Source: Gallionella sp. (GTDB taxonomy: Bacteria > Pseudomonadota > Gammaproteobacteria > Burkholderiales > Gallionellaceae). Taken from it: a stretch of 64,000 nucleotides of DNA. The translations under genes and the position numbers were made by a program. The stretch is from assembly GCA_030700315.1 (NCBI GenBank), contig JAUYJO010000006.1, forward strand, positions 1-64,000, given 5' to 3'. A model generated the notes under the pieces. The model was not told the DNA's origin. It was given only the letters and a program-made list of their open reading frames with translations, and did no database searches. This document shows, piece by piece, positions 1 to 8,732 of the stretch (within the stretch, counting starts at the first letter, position 1; the number at the start of each line of letters is the position of its first letter).

Positions 1-160
1 ATTGACGCCGCGCTCCAAAACCTTACAATCCCCATAAGCACCGCTCTCCACAGGTTCAGTCCAACGAGGTTTATCCGCCGCCGGCAGGTTGGCGCGTTGA
101 ATAGGCTTGGGAGGGGCGGCGGATAAACGCTATTCGTTCGATCCTTGCCTATTCGGTTGC

Positions 161-309
161 TTGCCTAAACGATCTTCTGTAGGGCGGATGAGCGTAGCGT
201 TATCCGCCGTATGGGTAGCCATGCGGCGGATAACGGCCTGTGGCCTCATCCGCCCTACGAAGACTATTTTGGCCTCCATGAATTCGCAACCATTTTGGCA
301 ACAAACCGG
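161..309. repeat. palindromic dispersed repeat, family H copy 1
   Basis: A long imperfect palindrome built on GTAGGGCGGATGAG and its complement, with an inner palindrome around TTATCCGCCG. It recurs near 57902-58050 at high identity. Positions 1-405 contain no convincing complete gene; most ORFs here are read-throughs of this repeat. The short outer stem segments are exchanged between the two copies (see findings). Confidence 0.85.
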
Positions 310-405
310 ATGGGCAAGGTTCGATCCGCCCGGCATGTTTTTGGGACGGCGTGTAGAATCCGCCCTCGTGTGTCATCGAATCAAAAAAACCGACAACACC
401 AACCT

Positions 406-2310
406 TCAATCGCGGCGCAAAGCAAGCCCATGCATCAGCCTGCCCGACAAGTAATAAGCGGCAATTGCGGCAAAACGCAGCCACACGCCCACAACGACCA
501 AGCCCATCAATAATCCGGGGTACTGGCGCCGGAAAAATTTTCGGTAGAAACGTATCATTCCCTTGTGCTTGTTCCACTCGACAAAGATAGGTCTGGACTT
601 GCTGCAATAACCCTTGTAATGCACCATACGCGCATCCGGCACGAAAAGAATTTTCCAGTTTTTTTGGCGGAATCTCATGCACCAGTCCAAATCTTCGCAG
701 TGCATGAAGTAGCCTTCATCCAGCAGGCCGACCTCTTCCAGCGCCTCGCGCCGGGCCAGCATGCATGCACCGGATATGGCTTCCACCTCGACAGGATGAT
801 CGGGCAACGGTTGCTGGTGCAACATGAAATCGGAAAATAATTTGGGGTAGCGGTTGCCCAGCGCGCTGAATCCAAACGCCTTGACGAATGAGCGCCACGG
901 CGTCGGAACAGCACGCCTGTCTCCGCTCTGCTCGGTGCCGTCTGGATCGGTAAGCAATCCGCCGACCATACCGATATCGTTGGCGCTATGCACCGCAGCG
1001 AGGAGAGCCGTAATCGCACCCGCTTGCAGGACACAATCCGGATTAAGGAAAAGGATATGCTCGCCATCCGCGATTTGTGCGCCCTGGTTGCAGGCTACCG
1101 CAAAACCAAGATTGCGTTCGTTGCAAATTAAGCGCACCGCCGGAAAAGCATCGCGCAACGCGGCCATGCTGCTGTCGGCAGAGGCGTTGTCTACCACGAT
1201 GATTTGTTCGGCCTGCTGCTGCGCCGACGCGACGCAATCCAGCAATATTTTGCCGGCGTTGTAATTCACAATCACCACTGAAGTATTGCAGTTTGCAGCA
1301 ACGGTATCTGAACGCCTCTCCAGATAGCTTATACCGGACAAATAGTCGCGCGATTTATACCAGTCTGCCGTTGCCTGTAGCCCCTGCCGCAAAGTGAACG
1401 CCGGTTGCCAGCCCAACTCCTGGCGAATCAGATCGTCATTGATGCACAGTGAACCCAATAAACGCTCGATTGAATCTGGCCTGCCAAATAATTTGCCCAA
1501 CCCGCGCAATAACATCTCGGGCAGAGGGAACAATCCTGAAGACTTGCCCAGCCCTGCGGCTATCTGCCGCACCAACTCCGCAATTGAAACATCTGCGCCG
1601 TCGCGCACCAGATAGGTTTTTCCGGCTGCGGCGGGATGCCTCGCGCAGGCGATCAGAACATCGACCAGATTGCCCAGATAAATCAGGCTGCGCTTGTTAT
1701 GCACACCCGCCAGCGGCAGGGGAATGCCTTTGTCTACCGCCGCCATCAGGCTAACGAAATTCCCTTTCACGCCGGGGCCGTATACCAGGGGCGGACGCAG
1801 GATGACCACTTCCAGGCCGGTTTGCTGCGCCACGTCATGCAAGGCCTGTTCGGCATGCCATTTCGACACGGCATAAGGGTCCTGCGGATCGGGCGGGTCG
1901 GATTCGACAAAGGGTTGGGCTTCGCTGGTTTGTTCCCCGTTGACCTTGATGGAACTGACATAAACGAACCGCCTCACTCCGGCTGCCGCCGCCTGACGCG
2001 CCAGATTGGCCGTGCCTTGCGTATTGACCCTGAGAAACTCCGCCAGCGGGTCGGCGGCCGTATCTTCCATCACATGCACCCGCGCCGCGAGGTGGATGAC
2101 CACATCCACCTCGCGCAGCGCGTCCGCCCAATTCGTTTCGCCATCAATCGCGCCTACGGATAGCGTTTCTACCGCGACGGACAATGCACAAGGGGCGCGC
2201 ACAGCCGCCCTGACTTGCCATCCCTGGCGCAGCATTTCCTTACACAATAACTGGCCAATAAAACCATTGGCACCTGTCACCAGCGCTGTTTTTTTCGTGG
2301 ATCGGCTCAT
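406..2310 (-). CDS. SDR-family NAD-dependent epimerase fused to family 2 glycosyltransferase
   Basis: This 634-residue protein has two enzymes in one chain. Residues 7-320 form an extended SDR sugar-nucleotide epimerase/dehydratase, with the nucleotide-binding GANGFIG motif near residue 13 and the catalytic YAVSK motif (Tyr146, Lys150). Residues 343-600 form a GT2 rhamnosyltransferase-like domain (VVIVNYN, VDNAS, NPD near 433) that would add a sugar to a growing polysaccharide at the cytoplasmic membrane. Its ATG overlaps the stop of the preceding glycosyltransferase gene (ATGA), so the two are translationally coupled. The fusion suggests that the sugar is made and transferred by one protein; the actual substrate cannot be read. 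A frame-joining artefact is unlikely because the linker is continuous. Confidence 0.88.
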   Translation of the reverse strand: MSRSTKKTALVTGANGFIGQLLCKEMLRQGWQVRAAVRAPCALSVAVETLSVGAIDGETNWADALREVDVVIHLAARVHVMEDTAADPLAEFLRVNTQGTANLARQAAAAGVRRFVYVSSIKVNGEQTSEAQPFVESDPPDPQDPYAVSKWHAEQALHDVAQQTGLEVVILRPPLVYGPGVKGNFVSLMAAVDKGIPLPLAGVHNKRSLIYLGNLVDVLIACARHPAAAGKTYLVRDGADVSIAELVRQIAAGLGKSSGLFPLPEMLLRGLGKLFGRPDSIERLLGSLCINDDLIRQELGWQPAFTLRQGLQATADWYKSRDYLSGISYLERRSDTVAANCNTSVVIVNYNAGKILLDCVASAQQQAEQIIVVDNASADSSMAALRDAFPAVRLICNERNLGFAVACNQGAQIADGEHILFLNPDCVLQAGAITALLAAVHSANDIGMVGGLLTDPDGTEQSGDRRAVPTPWRSFVKAFGFSALGNRYPKLFSDFMLHQQPLPDHPVEVEAISGACMLARREALEEVGLLDEGYFMHCEDLDWCMRFRQKNWKILFVPDARMVHYKGYCSKSRPIFVEWNKHKGMIRFYRKFFRRQYPGLLMGLVVVGVWLRFAAIAAYYLSGRLMHGLALRRD

Positions 2311-3251
2311 CTGATCAATTCGTATAATCTGATAGGTATCTTCAGCGCCAACAATAGGGCATTGGTGTACAGTCCATTCTCTCTACACGCACTGATGATT
2401 TCCCGGTTCAGTTTTAGCCGTGCCCGGTATCCGCTATTGCTTACCCCGCCAGAGCGCATGACAACGCTAACCTTGTCGAGAAATTTCCAGGAAATTTTCT
2501 GTTTGAGGCACAATCTGACCAGCATCTCAAAATCGGCTGCAATGCGGTAGCGGGTATTGTATGGGCCAGCACTTTCAAGGCATGATCTCTTGCAGTAAAA
2601 CGTTGGGTGCGCGGGCATAACGCCTATCCGCAACAACCCTGCGCCGAGCTTTTTAACCCGATATTTCCGCAAGATTTTATTCATGTCCACTTGGCTGACG
2701 ATATTCAGGCCAGAGAAAATCGCATCCACATTCATCGCACAAAATCTGTCCGCATACTCCTGCATGATTTCCTGCCCGGCGAACTGATCATCCGCATTCA
2801 ACATGCCGATATATGCGCCTGAAGCAAGGGCTATCCCTTTATTCATCGCATCATATATCCCGCCATCTTTTCCGCTGACCCAATAATCGATGGCATGCTC
2901 ATACTGCTTCAAAATTTCGACTGTTCCATCATTGGAACCTCCATCGACGATGATATATTCAATGTTGTTGTAGGCTTGGTTGATAACGCTTTGAATGGTG
3001 CCCTCAACAGTTAACGCACCATTGAACACGACCGTGATGACCGTAATAAGCGGCTTGTTTGGAAGTGAGCTTTTATAGATCCCTCTGGTGCGCAACCCGC
3101 CCTCGCGGCCCTTATCGGCTGGCAATTTGAGCTGGAAATGCAACTTGCAATCCGGCTCATGGTATAGCTCGGGCGGCGTATCGGACACCCGTTGCGTAGT
3201 CGAATAACGCACGTCCAGGCAACGCGTCTCCACCGGCCAACTTTGATTCAT
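2307..3251 (-). CDS. family 2 glycosyltransferase
   Basis: A GT-A fold glycosyltransferase of WcaA type. The catalytic domain begins around residue 65 with ITVITVVFNG, followed by the DGGSNDGT nucleotide-binding loop, the KDGGIYDAMNKG segment and an NADD motif that would hold the metal. About 60 residues precede the domain and resemble nothing known to me. The ORF track starts at a GTG (3260); the ATG at 3251 overlaps the upstream stop as ATGA and is preferred. It sits between two other transferase genes and probably acts in surface polysaccharide assembly. Donor and acceptor sugars are unknown. Confidence 0.88.
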   Translation of the reverse strand: MNQSWPVETRCLDVRYSTTQRVSDTPPELYHEPDCKLHFQLKLPADKGREGGLRTRGIYKSSLPNKPLITVITVVFNGALTVEGTIQSVINQAYNNIEYIIVDGGSNDGTVEILKQYEHAIDYWVSGKDGGIYDAMNKGIALASGAYIGMLNADDQFAGQEIMQEYADRFCAMNVDAIFSGLNIVSQVDMNKILRKYRVKKLGAGLLRIGVMPAHPTFYCKRSCLESAGPYNTRYRIAADFEMLVRLCLKQKISWKFLDKVSVVMRSGGVSNSGYRARLKLNREIISACRENGLYTNALLLALKIPIRLYELIR

Positions 3252-4342
3252 GGTTTCCACTCTTTTTCTTGCCAGATTTTTTCATAGAAAGATCGGGTTT
3301 CCAGGTAGCAGGTTTCCCACGAAAAGCGCTTGGCCTGCGCATATCCCTTGCCGATCCTGTCGCTCCGGAACGCTGCATTCTCCAGCTTCAGGATTTGATC
3401 CGCAAACGCATCTTGACGGATATCGTCAACCAGCACACCGGCATCGCCGCAAGCCTCCGGAATAGCGGATACATTTGCCGCTATCACCGGACATCCCGCC
3501 GCCATCGCTTCTATTATCGGGATACCAAACCCCTCGTAGCTGGATGGATAAAGCAAGGCGTGCGCACAGTTATAAAACAAATTAAGACGCTTATTATCAA
3601 CCGCCGGCAAGTGTATGTGCCTGCCCTGAAGAAGTTTCTGCGACAGCTCTGCTTCGCCTGGCTTAAGTTCACCGCCGCCCACACTCACCAGCCAATAATT
3701 CGGCAACGCTGCCAGCGACTCCAGTGCAAGGCAAAAGTTCTTATAGGAGTCGCGAGCGCCCACGAAAAGCACGAAAGGTGTATCCAAAAGAACAGGCGGC
3801 AAAAGCTGCCGGTCTGCTGGCTCCAGTGGTTTATAGAGTTCCGAAGCGCCCAGGTGGATGACATGTATCTTGCTTTCGGGAGTCTCAGGGTAAAACCCCA
3901 ACAGGTCGCGCTTGGTGCTTTCAGATATGCAAATAATGCCGTTCGCCGCCCTTACCGCAGTTTTTTTTTGCATGGAATGCGCCCATCTTGGGACACCCCG
4001 GCGAAATCGCTCATAGGTAAAGTCATATACCGTGACAACATTGGTTGCGCGGACAAGCTGCGGTCGCCGGTAGTAGCTTGAGTGATAAAGAAATTGCCCG
4101 CCCCCGACCGCAGGATAGGCGAGATAACGCGACAACGATGGGGGCAACGGCCTATCGTCAATCAACATTACCGGGTCAAAATCAAGTTTCTTCCGGAAGA
4201 TATTTGACATGGCACAGGGATTCTCGACCATTTTAATTGAGAGCCTGTCCCTTGTCATTCGCCTGAGAAGTTCATACCAATAGACGGATATACCCCCGGT
4301 ACGCTGAAGCGAAAAAATGATGTTGTCCAAAACAAGATTCAT
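3248..4342 (-). CDS. glycosyltransferase family 4 (GT-B fold)
   Basis: A GT4-type retaining glycosyltransferase. It has the C-terminal EGFGIPIIEAMAAGCPVIA signature with the E-x7-E arrangement that binds the sugar nucleotide, and an N-terminal acceptor domain opening with a glycine-rich TGGIS loop. The start is placed at the ATG giving MNLVLDN, because the first 19 residues of the track ORF are not protein-like. It is first of three genes coupled by ATGA overlaps, ending with the SDR-GT2 fusion. The likely role is transfer of a hexose onto a lipid-linked exopolysaccharide or O-antigen intermediate; the exact sugar is not inferable. Confidence 0.87.
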   Translation of the reverse strand: MNLVLDNIIFSLQRTGGISVYWYELLRRMTRDRLSIKMVENPCAMSNIFRKKLDFDPVMLIDDRPLPPSLSRYLAYPAVGGGQFLYHSSYYRRPQLVRATNVVTVYDFTYERFRRGVPRWAHSMQKKTAVRAANGIICISESTKRDLLGFYPETPESKIHVIHLGASELYKPLEPADRQLLPPVLLDTPFVLFVGARDSYKNFCLALESLAALPNYWLVSVGGGELKPGEAELSQKLLQGRHIHLPAVDNKRLNLFYNCAHALLYPSSYEGFGIPIIEAMAAGCPVIAANVSAIPEACGDAGVLVDDIRQDAFADQILKLENAAFRSDRIGKGYAQAKRFSWETCYLETRSFYEKIWQEKEWKP

Positions 4343-4503
4343 GCTTGCGGCGAAAAGCTTACCGGCTTTGAGCGGGAATTTTTCCCCGCTCAACCCCAAT
4401 CATGAACCGAACGGCATCCGGCGTAAATTTTTCAGCCTTCCATCCCAACATGCGCCCGCCAAGTATTTGGTAGTTAAACCCAAATAATCCATTAGAAAAA
4501 ACT

Positions 4504-4632
4504 GCGTCATACCGGCGCACGCCGGTATCCAGATGACTACAAATTCCCCACGTAAGTGGGACAACACCTTGGTTTTGTCCGCTTTGCGGAGCATTTTCTA
4601 TTGCTGGATACCGGCCTGTGCCGGTATGACGG
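4504..4632. repeat. REP-type inverted repeat pair (GTCATACCGGC...GCCGGTATCCAG)
   Basis: Two hairpin units of the form CATACCGGCnnnnGCCGGTAT face each other about 90 bases apart in the gap between two genes. This is a widespread proteobacterial intergenic palindrome type. No reading frame here is credible. Confidence 0.7.
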
Positions 4633-4663
4633 CCTAATGGGTTATTTGAGTTAAATGCGATCC

Positions 4664-5467
4664 TCATTCGCCGGCCTTATTGATTTTATGGTCAGGATTT
4701 ATTAGCGCGTAATGATCCGGCAGCGTTCGCGATGGCATCCTGTATTTCACAAAAAGCGCTATCGGATAGGCCAGGCGCCCGGTTAATAAATTAAATCGCC
4801 GCTGATTGACAGGCTGATCGGTGAGCATGTGAATACCGTGCGCCGAATAAAATTTCAGCCTCAGCTGTTCTGCAATACACAGCATCGTTTGCGGTTGATA
4901 AAACGAAATATGCTGGCCTGTATCGAAAGCGTAGTACCACCAATCAGCAGCCGGAGGGATGCCCTCATAAAGCTGGGTAGAAAAAATGAGTGTGCGCGAC
5001 CCATAATTTTTCATCGCTTCAGTGATAAACACGAGCGGGTCATGAACGTGCTCCACAACTTCGAAAGCGGTCAATGCGTTGAAAGGAGCCGTTGCCTTGT
5101 CCGCCTCAAACCCCCTCGCGAACAAATTCTGGCAGTATTTGTCACTCCAATGGAAATCGAACCCGATATCCCGCATTAGCCGCGTCATCATGCCGTATCC
5201 GCCAGCCACATCCAGATAGGCACCCTTAGCATCAAGTTCGAAATAAAGCAGCGCCGCCAACCGGGCCGCAATGGAAATATTCCTCTGAACCAGCCCCGTG
5301 TCGGATATGGCAATCGCATCGCTATACGCCTCATCCAGCCAATAGGGTTCTTCAGTTTGCAACAAACCGCATCTGGGGCAGCGGTAGTAAGAGACTTGGT
5401 ATTTCCGCAACAATGTTGCCGAAAACGCAAGATCCATTGATGAATTGCATACTGGGCACTGCGGCAT
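4664..5467 (-). CDS. class I SAM-dependent methyltransferase with N-terminal zinc-ribbon-like motif
   Basis: The N-terminus carries CPVC and CPRCG pairs that look like a zinc ribbon, typical of polysaccharide-cluster methyltransferases. A Rossmann methyltransferase core follows, with LDVAGGYG as motif I and FEVVEHVHDP as the motif II/IV region. The substrate is probably a sugar or sugar nucleotide, given the neighbouring glycosyltransferases. The ORF track begins at a GTG (5476); the ATG three codons later gives the same protein without SDM. No strong ribosome binding site distinguishes them. The gene lies between a REP repeat and repeat B1. Confidence 0.8.
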   Translation of the reverse strand: MPQCPVCNSSMDLAFSATLLRKYQVSYYRCPRCGLLQTEEPYWLDEAYSDAIAISDTGLVQRNISIAARLAALLYFELDAKGAYLDVAGGYGMMTRLMRDIGFDFHWSDKYCQNLFARGFEADKATAPFNALTAFEVVEHVHDPLVFITEAMKNYGSRTLIFSTQLYEGIPPAADWWYYAFDTGQHISFYQPQTMLCIAEQLRLKFYSAHGIHMLTDQPVNQRRFNLLTGRLAYPIALFVKYRMPSRTLPDHYALINPDHKINKAGE

Positions 5468-5500
5468 ATCAGACACGCGATCCCGATAGAAGCAGCGCCT

Positions 5501-5626
5501 TTAACGTGAAACTCGCGCAGCGATTCGTTCGCCTCCTCGCCCGCTTGCGGGAGAGGATTGAGGTGAGGGAAACGGGCATAACAAGTTTCATAATCAGGTG
5601 TGGCACACTTGCCATGCCCGTTAGCA
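5501..5626. repeat. MITE-like repeat, family B copy 1
   Basis: A unit of about 125 bp beginning TTAACGTGAAACTCGCGC, with an internal hairpin around CCCGCTTGCGGG and ending near GCCATGCCCGTTA. A near-identical copy in the same orientation lies at 6987-7108, so the flippase gene is bracketed by direct repeats. Its last bases overlap the flippase stop codon. Confidence 0.85.
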
Positions 5627-6976
5627 TAATTTCCGCCAGCTCTTGCGGTAAAAAATAAAGAACAATGATTTGGTTTTCATCCAGAACATGCCGCGTGTTT
5701 TATTATGAATAAAGTCGAAAATATAGGCTGCCACAACGAGCGAAATTACAGTTGCTATTGCAGCACCTTCAATTCCATACGCCGGAATCATGACATAGTT
5801 CAAACATAACTTGACCATCACACCGAGCAATGCCATCCGGAATGCAAGGCGTTGAAGATTTTCGTTCAAGTACCATTGCCCGCTTGCAACCCCGAGGAAA
5901 ACAAAAATGCCGCCCCAGATATGTATTGAAAGCACCCCTGCGGCCTGTGTGTAATTCGCGCCAAATAGCAAGGTGATGACCCATTCCGAAAAAAAAGTCA
6001 TGGGCACTGCGATTGCCAGCGATATTCCCACCATGAGATTGTAAAGTTGCTGCATTCGCCGGATATATAAGGCCTCATCGAGCTGTTTAGCCGCAATGAC
6101 AGATGGAAATACAGAGCTGACTATTGCCACGGGTATGAAATACCATACTTCGCTAATCCTTGCTGCAGCAGAATACAATCCAACTTCCTTATCCCCCAAC
6201 ATTTGCCCGAGCATAATCTGATCGATGCGCATGTAAATCATGATCGCGAGACCCGATAATATCAGCGGCCAGCCATCTTTCAATAATGCAACCGCTACAT
6301 CTGCCCGAAAGCGCCATTCCCGGATGTCTTGATGATTAACGCGATAAGCGACCAGAAGAAATATTGATGAAAGCACGGTTTCAGCCGATCCGGCCCAGAC
6401 AAAAGCAATGAGCGGCGCGTCATTAAGCAGGAGTATGATTTTCGCAATCGTCGCTATGGCAAATGCACCGTTCACCGCAAGGACGGTAAATTTCGACTGC
6501 ACTTTTGCCTGAAAATTAAGGTCGATGACGTTAAATGATAGAAAGACATAACCTGCTGCCGAGATCGCCACCAGCAATAACGTGAACATTTCACCGCTAC
6601 GCGCCAAGGAAATAGCGGCGATGGCCATTATCAGCGCGCACACACTGCCGATAATTCTTAATGCGAATGCGCTGCCCAATATTTCATTTTTTCGGGCGGG
6701 ATTCTTTACCAATTCCCGCACCACAACGCCATCCAAACCCAGTGCGGCAAAGGCCCCGAACAGTGCGGCGAATGCGATGGCAAAATTCCACAACCCGTAT
6801 TGCACCGGGCCCAAATAACGTGCAATCCAGACACTCACAATCAGCCCCACGCCCATGCGCAGAATTTTGTCGGCGAAGAGCCAGCCCGTATTGCCGATGA
6901 TCGCCTGGAGACCGCGACGGCTTTCAAGCCTTGTACGGATAATTCCGGGAAGATATTTTACCCAAGAGGCATTCAT
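5621..6976 (-). CDS. polysaccharide flippase (Wzx/MATE-like, MVF superfamily)
   Basis: An integral membrane protein of about 450 residues with a dozen or so hydrophobic segments. It resembles oligosaccharide flippases that turn undecaprenyl-linked repeat units across the inner membrane. Early residues contain a typical LFADKILRMGVGLIVSVW-like first helix and a YLGPVQYG loop. The track ORF runs upstream into repeat B2; its first 31 residues are translated repeat, so the start is set at the ATG giving MNASWVKYL. The gene is sandwiched between two direct copies of repeat B. A ligase and polymerase are not in the window. Confidence 0.85.
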   Translation of the reverse strand: MNASWVKYLPGIIRTRLESRRGLQAIIGNTGWLFADKILRMGVGLIVSVWIARYLGPVQYGLWNFAIAFAALFGAFAALGLDGVVVRELVKNPARKNEILGSAFALRIIGSVCALIMAIAAISLARSGEMFTLLLVAISAAGYVFLSFNVIDLNFQAKVQSKFTVLAVNGAFAIATIAKIILLLNDAPLIAFVWAGSAETVLSSIFLLVAYRVNHQDIREWRFRADVAVALLKDGWPLILSGLAIMIYMRIDQIMLGQMLGDKEVGLYSAAARISEVWYFIPVAIVSSVFPSVIAAKQLDEALYIRRMQQLYNLMVGISLAIAVPMTFFSEWVITLLFGANYTQAAGVLSIHIWGGIFVFLGVASGQWYLNENLQRLAFRMALLGVMVKLCLNYVMIPAYGIEGAAIATVISLVVAAYIFDFIHNKTRGMFWMKTKSLFFIFYRKSWRKLC

Positions 6977-6986
6977 TGCTGTCTGG

Positions 6987-7108
6987 TTAACGTGAAACTC
7001 GCGCAGCGATTCGTTCGCCTCCTCTCCCGCTTGCGGGAGAGGATTGAGGAGAGGGAACGGGCATGGCAAGTTTCATTATATGGGGTGGCTACTCGCCATG
7101 CCCGTTAG
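6987..7108. repeat. MITE-like repeat, family B copy 2
   Basis: Same element as 5501-5626, with the same start TTAACGTGAAACTCGCGC and CCCGTTAG end, in the same orientation. It sits just upstream of the flippase start and falsely extends its reading frame. Confidence 0.85.
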
Positions 7109-7151
7109 TCGTTGACAAGCAGATCGCAGATGCAAGCCTTAATGGCGATTT

Positions 7152-8111
7152 TCATGGTTTTCCTTCAAGGTAATCCTGGTAGGCGCTCGCAACGCCGTCA
7201 CGCAGCTTTGTGCTTGCCTGCCACCCCATTTGTCTCAACTTGCCCACATCCAGCAACTTGCGCATCGTGCCATCCGGCTTGGAAGCGTCAAAAGCAAGTA
7301 TTCCGGTAAATCCAACCACCTCCCTGACCAGTTCGGCCAATTCACGGATGCTCAGGTCTTCGCCGCAACCCACGTTCACCAGCGGCGGCTGTGTTTCGCT
7401 GAACAGCGCCTGCAGCTTTTCCTCGGGTTGTTCCAGCAAATAGAGGCATGCCTCCGCCATATCGTCGCTGTAAATAAACTCGCGCCTCGGCGTGCCTGTG
7501 CCCCAGACCACCATTTGTTGGTCGCCGCGCTGTTTTGCTTCATGCATCTTGCGTATCAGTGCGGGCAGGACATGGGAGTTGGCCAGGTCATAGTTGTCGC
7601 CCGGTCCATAAGAATTGGTCGGCATGGCGGCGACGTATTTCGTGCCGTACTGGCGGTTGTATGACCAGCACATTTCGACGCCGGCAATCTTGGCCAGCGC
7701 ATAAGGCCGGTTGGTCGGCTCCAGCGGGCCGGTCAACAGATATTCTTCCTTGATGGGTTGAGGGCAGTCCCTGGGGTAAATACAGGATGAACCCAGGAAT
7801 AACAGGCGCTTGACATTGTTACGCCAAGCCTCATCGATGACGTTGGTCTGGATCGCCAGATTCTGCCGGATGAATTCCGCCGGATAGGCGTTGTTTGCGT
7901 GAATGCCGCCGACTTTTGCTGCGGCAAGCAGGACATACTCAGGCTTCTCTTCGACAAACAGGGCACGCACGGCAGCCTGCTCGGTCAGATCCAGTTCGGA
8001 GTGGGTGCGGGTGACGAGATTATGATAGCCCTTGGTTTGCAATTGCCGCATCAGAGCGGAACCAACCAGGCCGCGATGGCCAGCAACGTAAATTTTTGAG
8101 TCCTTATTCAT
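7152..8111 (-). CDS. fcl: GDP-L-fucose synthase
   Basis: This enzyme converts GDP-4-keto-6-deoxy-mannose into GDP-L-fucose (epimerisation and NADPH reduction) in the cytoplasm. The sequence has the [10 protein letters not shown] nucleotide-binding motif near residue 11, the SSCIYP segment, the [17 protein letters not shown] loop and the catalytic YALAK. Length (about 319 residues) matches the family. The track starts on GTG; the following ATG at 8111 has a CAGGAG ribosome binding site at good distance. The partner GDP-mannose 4,6-dehydratase (gmd) is not in the window and may lie elsewhere. It supplies a deoxy sugar to the adjacent transferases. Confidence 0.95.
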   Translation of the reverse strand: MNKDSKIYVAGHRGLVGSALMRQLQTKGYHNLVTRTHSELDLTEQAAVRALFVEEKPEYVLLAAAKVGGIHANNAYPAEFIRQNLAIQTNVIDEAWRNNVKRLLFLGSSCIYPRDCPQPIKEEYLLTGPLEPTNRPYALAKIAGVEMCWSYNRQYGTKYVAAMPTNSYGPGDNYDLANSHVLPALIRKMHEAKQRGDQQMVVWGTGTPRREFIYSDDMAEACLYLLEQPEEKLQALFSETQPPLVNVGCGEDLSIRELAELVREVVGFTGILAFDASKPDGTMRKLLDVGKLRQMGWQASTKLRDGVASAYQDYLEGKP

Positions 8112-8243
8112 CACTTGCTCCTGTGCTTGTTGTGTCTGTCGTAAGGCCGGATGGGCTTCATATGTCGGCGCGTTTCCGCATCAATTGGAGAATGACAGCG
8201 GCCAAAACCGCAATCCGAAAGCCACGCAAAATCTGGCCATCAC

Positions 8244-8588
8244 TCATAAACTATTCTCCAACAAGCCTTTTTGTTCCGCCTCAAGCTTCAACTCCTCGAT
8301 CTCGGTGCGCAGCCGCTCGTATTCATGCATTTTGATTTGCAAAAACTCCACCGTCATGCGCGCCTTTTGTTCGACGCCTTGCGGGGTAAGCAAATAGGCA
8401 TACGCCAGTTTGTTGCCGCTGTTGCGAAAATTATTTACTTTCAAGCAGCCCTTTTCGATCAGCGCGTTAAGGCAGAAATTGACTTTGCCGAGACTGACGC
8501 CCAAGCGTTTCGCCAAATCTCTTTGGGAAAGGCCGGGGTTGTTTTCCAATGTTTTGAGCAGGCTGTAACTGGTGGTATCGTCGAACAT
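8244..8588 (-). CDS. MarR-family EPS-associated transcriptional regulator
   Basis: A small (about 114 residues) winged-helix protein. The helix-turn-helix is visible in LSQRDLAKRLGVSLGKVNFCLNAL, followed by a wing and a C-terminal coiled-coil segment rich in Glu and Lys. This layout matches the MarR_EPS family found at the head of exopolysaccharide and exosortase-type loci. The start is placed at the ATG giving MFDDTTSYS, because the preceding 28 residues of the track ORF are low-quality. It probably regulates the downstream minus-strand polysaccharide block. The inducing signal is unknown. Confidence 0.85.
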   Translation of the reverse strand: MFDDTTSYSLLKTLENNPGLSQRDLAKRLGVSLGKVNFCLNALIEKGCLKVNNFRNSGNKLAYAYLLTPQGVEQKARMTVEFLQIKMHEYERLRTEIEELKLEAEQKGLLENSL

Positions 8589-8732
8589 GAATGTGCGTTC
8601 AGCGGATGAACAGGCCGCATTACAACAGCCACGCCCCTTGGCTGTCAAGATCGTAACTGTTAGCCAAAACAATCATGCTTCGCGGCATGAAGCTGAAGAG
8701 GCCGCGAGGATAAGTTTGGTGGGGATGGTTCA

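Noticed and set aside
1-97. Protein-like open frame on the minus strand (…KPRWTEPVESGAYGDCKV…) running off the left edge.
   Set aside because: About 30 codons with no start codon after an in-frame stop near 127. The tail looks real, but the repeat next to it and the window edge prevent any assignment.
107-454. Plus-strand ORF of 115 aa.
   Set aside because: It is a translation of repeat H1 and of the antisense of the SDR-GT2 gene; no domain.
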